Positions 1 to 14,290 of a stretch of DNA of 64,000 nt are shown piece by piece. A program made the position numbers and the translations under genes. Numbering within the stretch: position 1 is the first letter of the stretch; each line of letters opens with the position of its first letter. A model generated the notes under the pieces. The model ran no database searches and was not told the origin of the DNA. It saw only the letters and a list, made by a program, of their open reading frames with translations. Origin of the DNA: Camelus bactrianus. Taxonomy: Eukaryota; Chordata; Mammalia; Artiodactyla; Camelidae. Location: positions 42,008,501 to 42,072,500 of the forward strand of contig NC_133558.1 of NCBI RefSeq assembly GCF_048773025.1, in the 5' to 3' direction.

Positions 1-1639
1 TTGTCATTTTCATCTACGCATCAGAAATACAGATGGTCTTGAAATCTCTATTGATTTTCAATGAAGAAAATCCTCAAATTCCTTCTCTGCTAAGAAAATT
101 ACTGCACTTTATATATAAAAAAAGCAGCTTCCTTTCATGCTTTTCTATCTTCAAACACCTAATTTCACAAGAATCAGTGAAGCAGGACATGAAAATCATG
201 CTGTGCTTTATTGCCTACAGGTGGGCAGGGATGAAATGAATGAGTACTGATCTCATGAGACGGGAAGGCTGAGGCTGTGTTATTCCTGCTACAGATGGAA
301 GGGTCCATATTTGTGAGGGGGAGGAAGGACCAAGGATGTGAAACCAACATTTTCTAACCCATTTCTCTTTTTCAGAGTCCCAGACAAAACAGTGTGATTG
401 TATCAACAAAAACAAGAACATCTGCACCCTTCTAAAAGCACGCTACAACTTTACTACTACACACGGCACTCTGTCACTGACCTAAAGGCTGATGACAGCC
501 AAGAAATTTGCAGGGATCTTATTCTGTGCTCATCCCTTTTTGTCTTTGGAACCTCAGGAAATTTGCCTCCTCTCCATGAGTGTCATTTTCCTCATCCTTC
601 AAAAGGGGGTGTGACAGTCATTCATTTGCTCAATGTCTATTCGACAACAGGAGACAGCTTATGAAAACAACAACAACAAAAAGCAAAACAGCAATTCTGA
701 TCTGTGGTGTCTTCCTCCTCCTCCCTGAACATGAACTTACAGGGTAAAATGGCATCTTTCACTATTTCCCTAACTTAAGGAGCAGTTCTGATAAGGAAGT
801 CACAGGACTGCCGTGTAACCGAGAAATGACCTGGTGAAAAAGAATGAATTACCAGCAAATCCTCAAAACCAGTAAGGGTGCAAACCCTGGGAGTTACAGG
901 CATGGGTGGGAGTTCCTTAGTTCCCCATTTCACAAAGCCGAGAACTTTGCAGGGTCCATGAAAGACACAGATAGCCCAGTACAACCACACCATGTTTTGG
1001 AGTACACCGGGGCCATGTCGCTGCTGACCTGCACTGCTGTGTGTCCCAGAGCAAGAGCCCTGGGCTGCGGTGACTGTGTTTGAGGCTGGACAAGAACTTT
1101 CTGTTCTGTCTCTTTTGCTCTCTCTCTTCCTACAATAAAACAACTGGTAGGACTCTGGTGGGGAGCACTGCACCCACATTCTCTGGCAAACCACACACCA
1201 GGCAGCTCTAGCTGATCTGAGAGAGGACTCTTCAATGAACATATATACACCAAAGTCAGGCAGAAGGCTGCCTGTGACCTTGGGAATCCAAACCAGCTTG
1301 TCCTGTTAATCAGGATATTACACATCTAAAGAAAGTGTGCACCAGATGAAGACGATGCCTTAGACAGCGTTAGTGGTTATGTCCAGCAGTGTCTAAGGAC
1401 AAGTCATGCTCTGGTAGATGGGAGCATTTTGGTTACTTTAAGAGTTTGCTACTGAAGGGCTGGGACATTTCATTGGGCCTTGAAACTCCAGACATTTTTA
1501 CTCACAAAGGCAGACAAGTTAGGTGAGACAGCTCAGCCTTTATTCCAACTTCCTAACCAAAAGGCTATGAGGTTGAAAATATATTTCTCAGACTCTTCTG
1601 CAGCAAGCGTTCCAGATGTAGCTTTAAAAATGCCCATCA
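1..1639. other. Unassigned sequence
   Basis: I see no convincing gene here. The longest open frame (minus strand, 775-1242, 155 residues) resembles no family I know and is cysteine- and serine-rich without a domain. No clear young repeat is visible. Confidence 0.5.
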
Positions 1640-1885
1640 GAGATTGAGATTTGCATATATTAACTACTATATATAAAAATAGCTAAAAAAAATTTTTTCT
1701 TCTGTATAGCACAGGGAGCTATATTTAATATCTTGTAATAACCTTTAATGAAAAAGAATATGAAAAGGAATTCATACATATATATGTGTATATGAATGAC
1801 TGGAACATTGTGCTGTACATCAGAAATTGACACATTGTAACTGACCATACTTCAATTAAAAAAAAAATATATATATATATATATT
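1640..1885 (+). mobile_element. LINE-1 3' end
   Basis: This is the terminal 3' UTR of an L1. It has the 'TATAGCACAGGGAGCTATAT' stretch, then the 'CATTGTGCTGTACATCAGAA' stretch, and ends in an A-run followed by an (AT)n tail. The same 3' end recurs at 33.5 kb, 58.3 kb and, inverted, at 48.0 kb. Everything upstream of the UTR is missing, the usual 5'-truncated form. Confidence 0.85.
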
Positions 1886-3239
1886 GCCCATCAGCAGCAT
1901 CTGAGTGTCACTGAAAGCAGAAACCCAATGAATGGAGGCAGAGGTGTTTGGAGGAGCTACGTTATTTTACTGAAGTGGATGCAGCCGGCATGGCAGAGAT
2001 CTAGAAGGAATGCTCACAACAGCCACTCACTGATCTGCAAGTGAGTTAGGGTAACAGCTTCCTGAAATCCTCCCCGCCCTACCTGATGAGCCAGGTGTCT
2101 GGCATTTCCCTGGAAATCACTAGGCACAGCCTGGAACACAAAGGTAAAAATTAAAAACTGCAGTCAGGCAGCGAAGAGACTGGCAGGATGCGTTGGACAA
2201 AAGTAGGTCAGAAACAACAAGGAATGGGGAGGGGATAGAACGTGTGCTGAGGACCCTGACTTCAGGGGTGGATTGTCTGTGTTGAGGACTCTGAGTCAGC
2301 GTGAGTAGATGGATTGGTGTGGACTAAAATGGTGGCCATTTTTCAGATAAGTGTGTGATTTGGGCTATATTTATTAGAGGAGGGTTCTTTTTTTCCCCTT
2401 CAACATTGATCATTTCTAGGGAGAAGAAAGATACTCTGCCACACAATATCTAAGTGCAAAAGAATATGCTACGGGATGATGGTGGTATTAAAATTTTCAA
2501 TTCTGCAGTTCCAAGGTTTCCTTAATGAGGTTCACAGCAGTAGGTACTTAAAATAAAATAAGGTACTTAAAATAAAGACATCATCATATGTACATATCCT
2601 TAAAGATACACATATGGTGCTATAAGTGGGCTTGAAATGTGTTCTGCATTCTAAAATCTGATGAAATAAAATCAGTAGCTCAATATGCCTGTTGGCTCTA
2701 TAATCATGATGTAGCTAATGATCACAGAAAGCAAGATCAGCTAGGAAATTTGAGATTTGTCTTTTCCAGTGTCAAAGTTAATATTTTCTGGTTTACTTAA
2801 AAAGCATTTTTTTAATTAGGGCTGTCAGCATCCATTGGTATATGGGTTTCAGTAGATGTGTTCAGATGTTCTAGACAGTGAATCAGAGCAAAGACTGAGG
2901 TTTAGAGAGTAGTTAAAAGTCTCACCTGTGTGATCAGCATCCACATACTGCTATACTGAAAATCCTTAAAAGTGAGAACTTCATTAAAGCAACGAAAAGT
3001 GAGGGAAAAAATAGCCACAGACTAGTGGAAGTTTTGTAACCTGTAAAAATGACAAAGGGCTATTCATGAGTATATTTTCAAAAACTCCTACACTTTAATA
3101 AGAAAAACAACAAACTGACAACAAGTTGCACACTGCTCACTTTAGGAGAAGACAGGCAAATGGACTTTTATGTGAATGGGGCTGGAGCTGTAGAATTAGT
3201 TATTCTTGCAAGTAACTCAGTTAAAAAAATGCAAATGGG
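1886..3239. other. Unassigned, A-rich sequence
   Basis: No gene is seen. The stretch 2980-3170 loosely resembles an old L1 ORF2 3' segment but is too decayed to assign. The remainder is AT-rich without open frames worth reporting. Confidence 0.45.
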
Positions 3240-6200
3240 ATACACTTCAAGAATATCTGAGTAAAAATCTTGGAAAACTTACTATTCTATGAAGCAATGA
3301 CAATGGCAAAATTTGTCAAAATTAACCTCTGCAGAACTCTAGAAATTAAACAAAGCTTCCAGCAATCCGGGGAGGGTTTATTTGAGAAAAAAAAAAAAGC
3401 TACATCTCCATAAAGATAGTGAGGTTTGTGGCATTGTAACTTGATCTACTCCCATCCCTGTATCCTCACCTAAACTGTGGCCTTTAAAAGCAACAGTCTC
3501 ACAATCAAAGTAGGGGCAGAAGTGATTTGAAGTTACCCAAAAAATCCGTCCCCAGAGAGCTGTCACTATTTGACCTATCTCAAACTCATGCTGTGCAAAC
3601 AGCCTGTCCCCAGAATGTTTGTGGAAAACAATCAGCAGTGAGTATTTAACATTACAACTGCCTGAGGCAGTGGTACCAGTAGAGGCTAACTAGATGCTGA
3701 CTAGGAAACTTAGAAGACAAAATTGAGTAATGAGACGTTCTGGGGGTGGAGGTAGGGTTAAGAAGCTCCAAAAAATTCTGAAAATTGTAGAAGGCCATAC
3801 ACTTGTGGCACATGGCAAGGAAAGATCTGAGAAAATCTTAAACCTTCAACTCTGGCTGAACTTGAGGTTCTGCATAAGCAAGAACTAAAGGCTACGGAAG
3901 AGCTGCAGACTGCTTGCCAGTGCTGAGGGCATCCCTCAGCATGCAGACACACAGCCACCTGGCAACAGCTCAAACGACTGGCTCCAGGCATTGAAAGAAA
4001 TCACTGTCCAATCATTATTACAATGAAGTCAACTAGGCTTTCTGCACACATACTGATCTCATGGCCATGCATGATAAAGAATACAGACTTTACAGAATTT
4101 GTTCAGAAAAGTAACTAAATAAATAGCTGCAGCAGCAATGACAATGGAAGCAACGATAAACCCTGGAGATGAGGAAAATCTGGCTTTCAGATCTGCCACA
4201 TTGTAATATTTTAAATGTCCAGTTTTCAACAGAAAATTACAAGATGTACAAAGAAACAGAAAAGTTTGGCCATAACAGAGGGTAAAATGTAGTCAATAGA
4301 AACTCCCTGAGGAAGCCCAGACACTGGACTTACTAGACAAAGACATAAATAAGCAATTACACATATGTTCAAAGAGCTAACAGAAACCATGCCTAAAGGA
4401 TTAAATTATGTGAACATCTCATAGTACAGAGAATATCAATAGATAAAATTTATATTAAAAACCAACTAGAAATTCTAGAGATACAAATATAATAACTGAA
4501 ATGAAAAATTCAGTAAGAGGTTTCTCTGTAGATATGAACTTGTTGAAGAAAAAGTCAGTTAACTTAAAAATACTGAGATTATCCAGTCTGTGGAACAGAA
4601 AGAAAAAGGAATGGAAAAAAATGAACACTGTGTCAGAGGTAGGTGGGACACCATCAACAATACTAATACACGCAAAATGGGAGTGCCAGAAGGAAGGAGA
4701 GAATAAAAGGGGTAGAAAAAATATATAAAGAAATAATGGCTGAAAACTTCCCAAATTTGATGAAAACATTAATTTGTACATCCCAGCAGCTCAACAAACT
4801 CCCCGTGGTATAAACGTAGAGACATCTAGAATAGGCACATCAGACTCAGTGTGTCAAAAGACAAGAACAAAGAATCTTGACAGCAGAAAGAGAAAAGTGG
4901 CTCAACATATACAAAGGCTCCTGTGTAAGACAGTTGATTTCTCATCAAAAACAATGGAGACCAGAAGGCAGTGGGATGGTATCGTCAAAGTGATAAAAGG
5001 AAAAGACTGTCACCAAGTATTTTATAGCCAGCAAAATTATTCTTCAAAAAAATTAAAGGAGAAATTAAGACACTTCTACAAAAACAAAATCTGAAAGAAT
5101 CCATTGCTAGCAGGCCTGCCCTACAAGAAATACTAAGGATAGTCCAGCAGGTGTAAATGAAAGGACACTCGCCTGAAAAATAAAGAGCACTAGTAGAGGT
5201 AACTGCATGAGTAAAAAAATAAAACAGTATAAATAGAGTATTACATGTAAGTGTTTTCTTCTATTTGATGTAAAAGACAACTGCAAAACAGTTTCATAAA
5301 ACAATATTTATGAAACAGTGTAGATGCACTTATAAATCCATAAATGTGTAATTTGTATGACAGTGACAGCATGAGGAGGGGGAGGGAAAAGATTGGTACC
5401 AAAGCAAAGTTTTGTGTACTATTGAAATTAAGTTGTCATTCATGTGAACTAGATTGCTTTAAAACAAGATGTTAATTATAATCTCCAGGGCAATGGAGGA
5501 GAAGGAGGAGGAGGAAGGGGAGGAGGAGGAGGAGAAAAAAAGATAAAATAAAGAAGAAATTAAAATGGCATGCTTGAAAATGCCTACTTTGTACAAAAAT
5601 GTGTAGTAATAGAGGAAAGGGAAAAATAAAAGACATATAGAAAGCAGATAGCAGATGTAACTTCAATCTGATAAGAAGTTACATTAGTGTAAATGAATTA
5701 AACATTCTAATCAAAATACTAAAGGCAGAAATAACTGGAATAGAGAATAGATGAACAACAGAGAATAATCAACAAAAAGAAAAGTTGGTTCTTTGAAAAG
5801 ATCAACAAAATTGACAAAGTTTTAGCTAGTACTCAAGAAAAAAATAGAGAAGATTCAAATTACTAAAATGAGAAATGAAAGGAAGGATGTCAATACTGCC
5901 CTTACAAAAATAACAAGGAATATAAGGGAATACTGTGAATAATTATATAGCCAATAAATGAGATAATCTAGATGAAATGGATAAATCCCTAGAAGGACAT
6001 AAATGACTGAAGCTAATTCAAGGAGAAATAGAAAACTCAAATAATCCTACAATAAGTAGTGACTGAAATAGTAACCCAAAATATTCCCACAAGGAAATGC
6101 TAGGCCCGTATGGCTTTACTGGTGAATTCCATCAACTACTTAAAGAAAAAACAAAAACAAAAACAAACAAACAAAAAACAATGTTTCACAAACTCATCTA

Positions 6201-8583
6201 AAAATAAAGAGGTGGGCACACTTCCCAATTCATTCAATGAGACTAGTATCACACTGATACCAAAACCAGACAAAGGCATCACAAGAAAACTAAAGACTAT
6301 CTCTTATGAATATAAATGCAAAAATACTCAACAGAATACAAGCAAATCCAATCCAGTAACATAAAAAATAGACCACAGTTAAGTGGGATTTATCCAGGTA
6401 TGCAAAGGCAGTTCAACATACAAAAGTCAATTCATGTAATATGCCATATTAATAGAATAATGGATTAAAAACTAGGAATATAAGAGAACTTCCACAACTT
6501 GACAGAGAACATCTATGAAAAACCTGGAGCAAAGATCATACATAATGGTAAAAGACTGAATTATTTCCTCCCAAAATCAACATTGTACTAGAGGGTCTAG
6601 TCAAAGCAACCAGACAAAGAAAATAAAGCCTCTAGATTAGAAAGAAAGAAATAAAACTATTTCAATTCCAAATGACATGATATTGTATATTGAAATCACA
6701 AGGAATCCACAAAGAAAAAAGAGAGAGAGAGAGAAAAAAAACTATTAGAATTAATAACCCAGTCTGACCAAAATTGTAAGACACAAATCAATATATAATA
6801 AAGTAATTATATTTCTATACATTAGCAGTGAATAATCTAAAAATAAAATGAAGGAAACATTTTCATTTACAATAGCATCAAAAAGAATACAATACTTAGG
6901 AATATTAAGAAAAATATGTGGAATACTGAGAAAAATGTCTGAAACTTGTATATTGAAAACTTAAATACTAATGATAGAAGTTAAAAATGACCTAAAATAA
7001 ATGGAAAGCTCTTCTGTTTTCATGCATCAGAAGCCTTATTATTGTTAGGATGGCAATTGTCCTCAAAATGACCTATAGATTCAATGCAACTCTGGCTTTT
7101 TGGCAGAAATGAACAAGCTGATCCTAAAACTAATATGGAAATGCAAGATACCCAGAATAGTCAAAACAATCTTGAAAAAGAACAAAGTTTTGAAGTTTCC
7201 AAATTCAAAACTCAGTAACAAAATGGTAATCCATACAGTATGGTACTTGCATAATGGACAGACAAATAGACTGAGAGGAAAGAACTGAGAGTCAATAAAC
7301 AAACTCTTACGCGTAGCCAGTTAATTTTTGACAAAGGTTCCATGACAATCCAATGGGGAAAATGTAATCTTTACAGAAATGATGCTGGGACACCTGAATA
7401 TACACCTGGAAAGAAAGAAAACTGAACTTTTTCTTAACACCATTTATGAAAATTAACTCAAGATAAATCACAGACCTGAAACTATAAAACTTTTAGAAAA
7501 TGAACAATGAGAAAATCTTCAGGACTTTGGATTACAAATACTTCTAAGATATGACACCAAAAGCACAAACAACAAAAGAAAAAAAATCAATTAAAGTGGA
7601 CTTCAGGAAAATTAAAAACTTCTGTGCTTCTAAGGACTTCATCAAGAAAGTAAGAAGACAATCCACAGGATGGGTGAAAATATTTCCAATATTTTCCCTG
7701 ATAAGGAACTTTTACCCAGAATAGACAAAGAAGACTTAAAACGTGTCAATACAAAGACAAATACAATTAAAATGGTCAAAGAATTTGAATAGATGTTTCT
7801 CCAAAGAAGACATACAAATGGGAAATAAGCACATAAAAAGATGTTCAACATCAGTAGGCATTAGGGAAACAGAAATCAAAAGCACAATGACATGCCACTT
7901 CATACCAACTAGGATGACAAATATATATGATATATGATATATAAATATGTATCTATAAACCCGGTAATAAAAAGTGTTGATGAGGATGTGGAGAAACTGG
8001 ACTCCTCATACATTACTACTGGAAATATAAAATGGTGCAGTCACTTTAAAAACTACTTTAGCAATACCTCAAAATGTTAAAAGTAGAATACATCCCAGCA
8101 ATTCCATTTTTTGATATATCCTCAAGAGAACTGAAAATATGTGTTCACACAAAAACTTGTCCATGAGCATTTACAGCAGAATTATTCATCATCAACTGAT
8201 GGATGGATAAGCAATGTGGTGTATTTATAACAATGGCATATTATTTGAACACAAAAAGGAATTTGGATACTGATATTTCCTACACCAAGGATGAGCCTTG
8301 ACAACGTCACAGTAAATGAAAGATGACAATCAAAAAAGGAAGCATACTGTATGGTTCTACTTATATGAAATGCCCAGAACAGGCAAATCCGTAGAGGCAG
8401 AAAGTAGAGTGATGGCTGCTGGGGGCTAAGGGAAAGGAAGGTTAGGGAGTAACTTACTAAAGGGTACTGGTTCCTTTTGGGGGTGATGGCTACACAACCC
8501 TGAAATGTACTTAAAACCCTAATGCACACTTTCAAAGGCTGCATTTTATGGTATGTGAATTATATCTCCATAAAGCTGTTATT
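3240..8583 (+). mobile_element. Old LINE-1 (L1M-type), near full length, decayed
   Basis: An ancient L1 reads left to right. An ORF1 region lies at about 4170-5095, where translated pieces such as 'VGGTPSTILIHAKWECQKEG' match the L1 ORF1 RNA-binding region. A gap or deletion over the start of ORF2 follows, then decayed ORF2 from about 5690 (the 'gttggttctttgaaaagatc' motif) to about 8200, and an L1M-type 3' UTR ending near 'tatatctccataaagctg'. A purine-only GGA-rich tract at 5499-5541 interrupts it. Frames are broken throughout and no ORF survives. The decay is much heavier than in the L1 that follows, so this copy is older. Confidence 0.8.
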
Positions 8584-9245
8584 CTTGAAGCTGAGCCCAC
8601 TTATGGAGCAACTGGCACAGCACTGACTGTGGCATCTGGAGGGGGAGAGACCCACCCTCCCACTGCAAGGGAGAGCAGCACCTGACCCAGTGTTGGAGGG
8701 GCGTGATCTTCTTGCTGACAGACACTGTGAGCAGCACAGGCAAGGGGGCCAGCAGAGCAAGCTGAGTTCATGAAACAGGGCAAAGACACAAAGACCTCTC
8801 AATAAAACCATTAAGAGCACACAGTCTCTAGGAGAACACATCTTTGTTTTTTAAATCTTTTTATATGTTTTATTTTCTATTACCTTTTTAATCTTTACTT
8901 TTTAAACCATTCTATATACTTACACTTCTCATTTCATTTTTAATTCTCTTGGTTTTGATCTGTTATTGATTATTCACAGGTTTCAAATATTGTTTTGATC
9001 TTTTTTCTTCTTTTTATTAAGGTTTTTAAAAGACATCTCAACTCAATTCCTATTCTGCTTCAAATTGCTCTTCTATTATTGATTATACACTGTTTTCAAA
9101 CCTTCTTTTCCACCATACTTTTAAAATTCTCTCTCTCTCTTTTTTATGTTTTATTCCCACATAGGCTTTAGATAGATAAATAAATAAACTCCTTTAAGGA
9201 CTACAATAATAACTGATACTCCTTAAGCCACAGTGCCAGAGAGAT

Positions 9246-9929
9246 ATGAGCAGTATGAAGAAGCAGAGGAAGTACTCCCAATTGAAAGAGCAAGAGAAAT
9301 CCCCTGAAAGAACGATCAATAAAATAGGCATTGATGGCCTACTAGATCAAGATTTCAAAAAAGAAGTGATCAAATTACTGAAGGAACTAAAAGAGATAGT
9401 GTTTAGAGACATAAAATATGTCAAAAACAAAATAGAAGCTATGAAGAAGAGCCAAGTAGAATTGGTAAATTCATTGGCTGAAATGAGATCTGACCTAAAG
9501 GCTGTACAAAGCAGGCTAGATAATGCAGAGGAACGAATAAGTGACCTAGAAGGCAGGACAACAGAAAGCACCCAATCAGAACAGCTGAGAGAAAAACAAA
9601 TAAAAAACAAAGAAAACAATATAAGGAACCTATGGGATAATATAAAGCATGCCAATCTATGCATTATAGGGGTTCCAGAAAGGGAAGAAAGAACAAAGGG
9701 GATGGAAAAGGTATTTAAAGAAATCATGACTGAAAACTTCCCAAACCTTAAGAAGGAATCAGACACCCAAGTACAGGAGGCTCAGAGGTTCCCAAACAGG
9801 AAGAGCCCAAAGAGACCCACACTAAGACATATCATAATCAAGATGGCCACACTGAAGGATAAAGAAATGATCCTAAAGGCAGCAAGAGAAAAAACAAAGA
9901 GTGAGTTACAAGAGAAGGCTCTCAGCTGA
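9246..9929 (+). pseudogene. L1 ORF1 protein, C-terminally shifted
   Basis: ORF1p is the trimeric RNA chaperone that packages L1 RNA. The 227-residue frame opens with MSSMKKQRK. It has a heptad-rich coiled coil at about residues 40-105 (ending 'DNAEERISDLEGR'), an RRM-like domain at about 120-170 ('NLCIIGVPEREE') and the start of the C-terminal domain ('LRHIIIKMATLKDKEMI', about residues 193-210). The frame ends at a TGA at 9927-9929. The 'cagctgatttctc' just there is the normal ORF1 coding sequence read one base out of phase, so a frameshift removes the last roughly 75 residues. The start is the first ATG of the conserved ORF1 frame. Confidence 0.85.
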
Positions 9930-10569
9930 TTTCTCTACACAAACACTACAGGCCAGTAGGGAGTGGCAAGATATATTCAAAGTCCTGAATGAAAAAAAAG
10001 ATGCAGCCTACGATACTTTCTCCAGCAAGGCCATCCTTTAGAATAGAAGGAGAGATAAAGAATTTCACAGAGAAGCAAAAACTAAAAGACTTTAGCAACA
10101 CTAAACCCATGCTAAAAGAAATACTGAAAGGTCTACTCTAAATAGAAAAGATTCAGGATGCTACTGAAATGAGAACTCATAACTGGAAAGGTGATAACTG
10201 CCATGAATTACAAATAGAATAAACATGAAATTGTAAAAGAAGACATCTAAATTATTGAGTGGGAGAGGGAAGCAAGAAAATATAGAGTATATTTTTCTTT
10301 CTTCTTTTTTATTAAATTTTTTGTTCTCGGTAGGATGGGTTTGAGATTATATTACTATCTGTTTAGTACACACAGTTACAGTAATTGGTTAACAGACTTA
10401 CAAAAAAGTGTAACCACAAGCCAAAAACTTACAAGTGAGTCACAAAAACTAAATACAATCCAAGGTAATACAAAGGAAAATTACCATACACAAAAGGAAG
10501 AAGAAAGGAACAAAGAAGAAATACCAAATCAACTGCAAAAATAAGTTCAAAATAGCAATAAACACTCAT

Positions 10570-13500
10570 CTATCATTAATTATTGTAAATGTTAATGGAC
10601 TAAATGCTCCAGTCAAAAGACAGAGTGGCAGACTGGATAATAAAGCAAGAACCTTCAATACACTGCATACAAGAGACACACTTTAGGGAGAAGGACACAT
10701 ATAGATTGAGAGTGAATGGATGGAAAAGGATATTCCATGCAAATGGAAACACCAAAAAAGCAGGTGTAGCAGTACTTATTTCAGACAAAATAGACTTTAA
10801 AACAAGGGCCATAAAGAAAGATAAATAAAGATATTTTATAATGATTAAAGGAGCAATACAAGATGATGATATTACAATCATTAATATATATGCACCCAAC
10901 ATGAGCACCTAAGTACATAAAACAACTACTAACAGAGATAAAGGGGGAAATTGATGGGAATACAATCATTGTCAGAAATTTTAACACCACATTAACATCA
11001 CTAGACAGATCTTCCAGACAGAAAATAAAGAAGGCAACAGAGAAATTAAATGATACAATAGAAAAATTAGATTCAGTGGATAATTTCAGAGCATTACAAC
11101 CCCCCAAAATAGGATATACATTCTTTTCAAGTCCGCATGGAACATTTTCTAGGATTGATCATGTACTTACTCACAAACAATTTTAAGAACAATTTTAAGC
11201 CTCAACAATTTTAAGAATATAGAAATTATCTCAAGCATCTTTACTGACAACAATGCCCTTGAAACTAGAAATCAACTACAGAGAAAGAAAGAAGAAAAAA
11301 AGGATAGCATAGAGATTAAACACCATGCTATTAAAAAACCAATGAGTCAATGATGAAATCAAAGTTGAAATTAAAGAATACCTTGAGACAGATGAAAATG
11401 AAAACACAACCACACAAAACTTATGGGATGCAGCAAAAGCAGTGCTAAGAGGAAAGTTTAGGGCGATACATACCTTCCTCAAAAAAAGAAGAAGAATATC
11501 AAATAAACAATCTAACCCACCAGCTACAAGAACTAGAAACAGAAGAGCAAAAACACCCAAAAGTCAGCAGAAGGAAGGAAATAATAAAGATCATGGAGGA
11601 AATAAATAACATAGAGATAAAAAAATAAAGAAAATAATCAATCAAACCAAAAGCTAGTTTTTTGAAAGAGTAAATAAAATCGACAAACCTCTCGCCAAAC
11701 TCACAAAGAAGAAAAAAGAGACAGCCCAAATTTGCAAAATAAGAAAGGAAAATGGAGAAATTACAACAAATAACATAGAAATCCAGAATATCATATGAGA
11801 ATATCATGAAAAACTACATGGAAACAAAATGGATAACCTAGAGGAGATGGACAAGTTTCTGGAAACATACAGTCCACCAAGACTGAATCAAGAAGACACT
11901 GACCACTTCAATAAACCGATCACTAGGAATGAAATTGAATTAACAATAAAAAACCTCCCTACAAATAAAAGTCCAGGACTGGACAGCTTCACCGGGGAAT
12001 TCTACAACACATACAAAGAAGAACTCATACAAGTCCTTCTCAAACTCTTCCAGAAGATTGAAAAGAAGGAATATTCCCAAACTCATTCTATGAAGCCACC
12101 ATCACCCTGATACTAAAACCAGGCAAAGGCACCACCAAAAAAGAGAATTACAGACCAATATCACTGATGAACACAGATGCAAAAAGTCCTTACCAAAATA
12201 CTAGCAAATAGAATCCAACAGCACATAAAAAAGGTTATACATCATACTCAAATGGGGTTCATCTCAGGGACACAAGGGTGGTTCAACATATGCAAATCAA
12301 TCAATGTCATACTTCACATCAACAAGAGAAAGGACAAAAACCAGATGATCATCTCAATAGATGCAGAAAAGCTAATGATAAAATTCAACACCCATTTATG
12401 ATAAAAATTCTCACCCAAGTGGGTATTGAGGGAACATATCTCAACATCATAAAAGCTATATATGACAAACCTACAGCCAGCATAGCACTCAATGGTGAAA
12501 AACTCAAAAGCTTCCCACTAAAATCTGGGACAAGACAACGATGCCCACTATCACCACTCCTATTCAGCATAGACTTGGAAGTCCAGGCCACAGCAATCAG
12601 ACAAGTAAGAGAAGTAAAAGGGGTCTAAATTGGAAAAGTAGAGGTAAAAGTGTCACTATATGCAGATGACACGATACTATATATAGAAAACCCTTGAAGG
12701 TCCACACAAAAACTACTAGAGATGATCAAAGAATTTAACAAGGTAGCAGGTTACAAGATTAATGTTCAAAAATCAGTTGCATTTCTTTACACTAATGATG
12801 AATCAACAGAGAAAGAAAGTAAAGAAACAATCCCCTTTAAAATAGCACCCAAAGTAATAAAATATCTAGGAATAAATCTAACCACAGATGTGAGAGAATT
12901 ATACACAGAAAACTATAAACCATTGGTGAAGGAAATTAAAGAAGACTTTAAAAAATGGAAAGGTATCCCATGCTCTTGGATTGCAAGAATCAATATTGTT
13001 AAAATGGTCACAATGCCCAAGGCAATCTACAGATTTAATGCAATCCCTATCAAATTACCCCAGACATATTTCATAGAACTAGAACAAATCACAATAAAAC
13101 TTATATGGAACGATCAAAGACATAGAATTTCCAGGGCATTTCTGAAGAGAAAAGAAAGAGGCTGGAGGAAAAACTCACCCAAACTTCAGACAATTCTGTA
13201 GAGTTACAGTCATCAAGACAGCATGGTATTGGTACAAAAACAAACATATAGAACAATGGAACAGAATAGAGAGCCCAGAAATGAACCCACAAACTTTAGG
13301 CCAATTAGTCTTTGACAAAGGAGGCAAGAATATACAATGGAATAAAGACACTCTCTTCAGCAAGATAAACATAAGACAAGATACAATAAACCTCCTAGAA
13401 GAAAATACAGGCAAAATATCTGACATACATCTCAGAAACGTTCCCCTAGGGGAGTCAACCCAAGCAATAGAAATAAAAGGAAGAATAAACAAATGGGACC

Positions 13501-14290
13501 TATTGAAACTTACAAGCTTCTGCACAGCAAAGGACACCATAAGTAAAACAAAAAGACAACCTACAAAATGAGAGAACATTTTTGCAAATGAAACTGACAA
13601 AGGCTTGGTCTCCAGAATATATAAGCAGCTCATATGACTTAATAAGAAACAACCAAATAACCCAATCCAAAAATGGGCAGAAGATGTAAACAAGCAATTC
13701 TCCAAGGAAGACATACAAGTGATCAATGGGCACATGAAAAAATGCTCAATATCACTAATTATCAGAGAAATGCAAATCAAAACTACAAGGTATCACTTCA
13801 AACCAGTCAGAATGGCCATCATTCAAATATCCACAAATGACAAATGCTAGAGAGGCTGTGGAGAAAGGGGAACCTCCTACACTTCTGGTGGGAATGAAGC
13901 TTGGTGCAGCCACTGTGGAAAACAGTATTGAGTTTCCTCAAAAGAGGCTGTGGAGAAAAGGGAATCCTCCTACACTGCTGGTGGGAATACAGATTTGTGC
14001 GGCCAGTGTGGAAAACAGTATTGAGATTCCTCAAAAGACTAGGAATAGACTTGCCATGTGACCCAGGAATCCCACTCCTGGGCATATATCCTGAAGGAAT
14101 CCTACTTCAGGATGACACCTGCACCCCAATGTTCATAGCAGCACTATGTACAATAGCCAAGACATGGAGACAGCAACGGATGACTGGCTAAAGAAGTGGT
14201 ATATTTATACAATGGAATACTACTCGGCCATAAAAACTGACAATATAGGGCCATTTGCAGCAACATGGATGCTCCTGGAAAATGTCATTC
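10570..14290 (+). pseudogene. L1 ORF2 (endonuclease / reverse transcriptase), multiply broken
   Basis: ORF2p nicks the target DNA and reverse-transcribes L1 RNA. The endonuclease N-terminus is visible at about 10575-10830 ('VNGLNAPVKR' across a frame change, then 'IHCIQETHF'). The RT fingers and palm are spread over 11829-12700: '[14 protein letters not shown]' at about 11970, 'AVGLS'-type palm sequence near 12470, and the catalytic S-L-Y-A-D-D at 12653-12670, intact at the residue level. The C-terminal region runs through 12722-13201 and 13281-13571. At least half a dozen frame changes or stops break it, so no full protein can be made. A 92-bp tandem duplication adds to the C-terminal damage. 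Confidence 0.85.
13852..14035 (+). repeat. 92-bp tandem duplication inside L1 ORF2
   Basis: Two adjacent copies start at 13852 and 13944, each beginning 'gaggctgtggagaaa' and ending near 'cctcaaaag'. The single-copy equivalent is seen in the L1 at 57.59-57.68 kb. The copies differ at several sites, so the duplication is not recent. Confidence 0.85.

Noticed and set aside
775-1242. Minus-strand open frame of 155 residues
   Set aside because: No domain, no splice context, and composition like random translated DNA.
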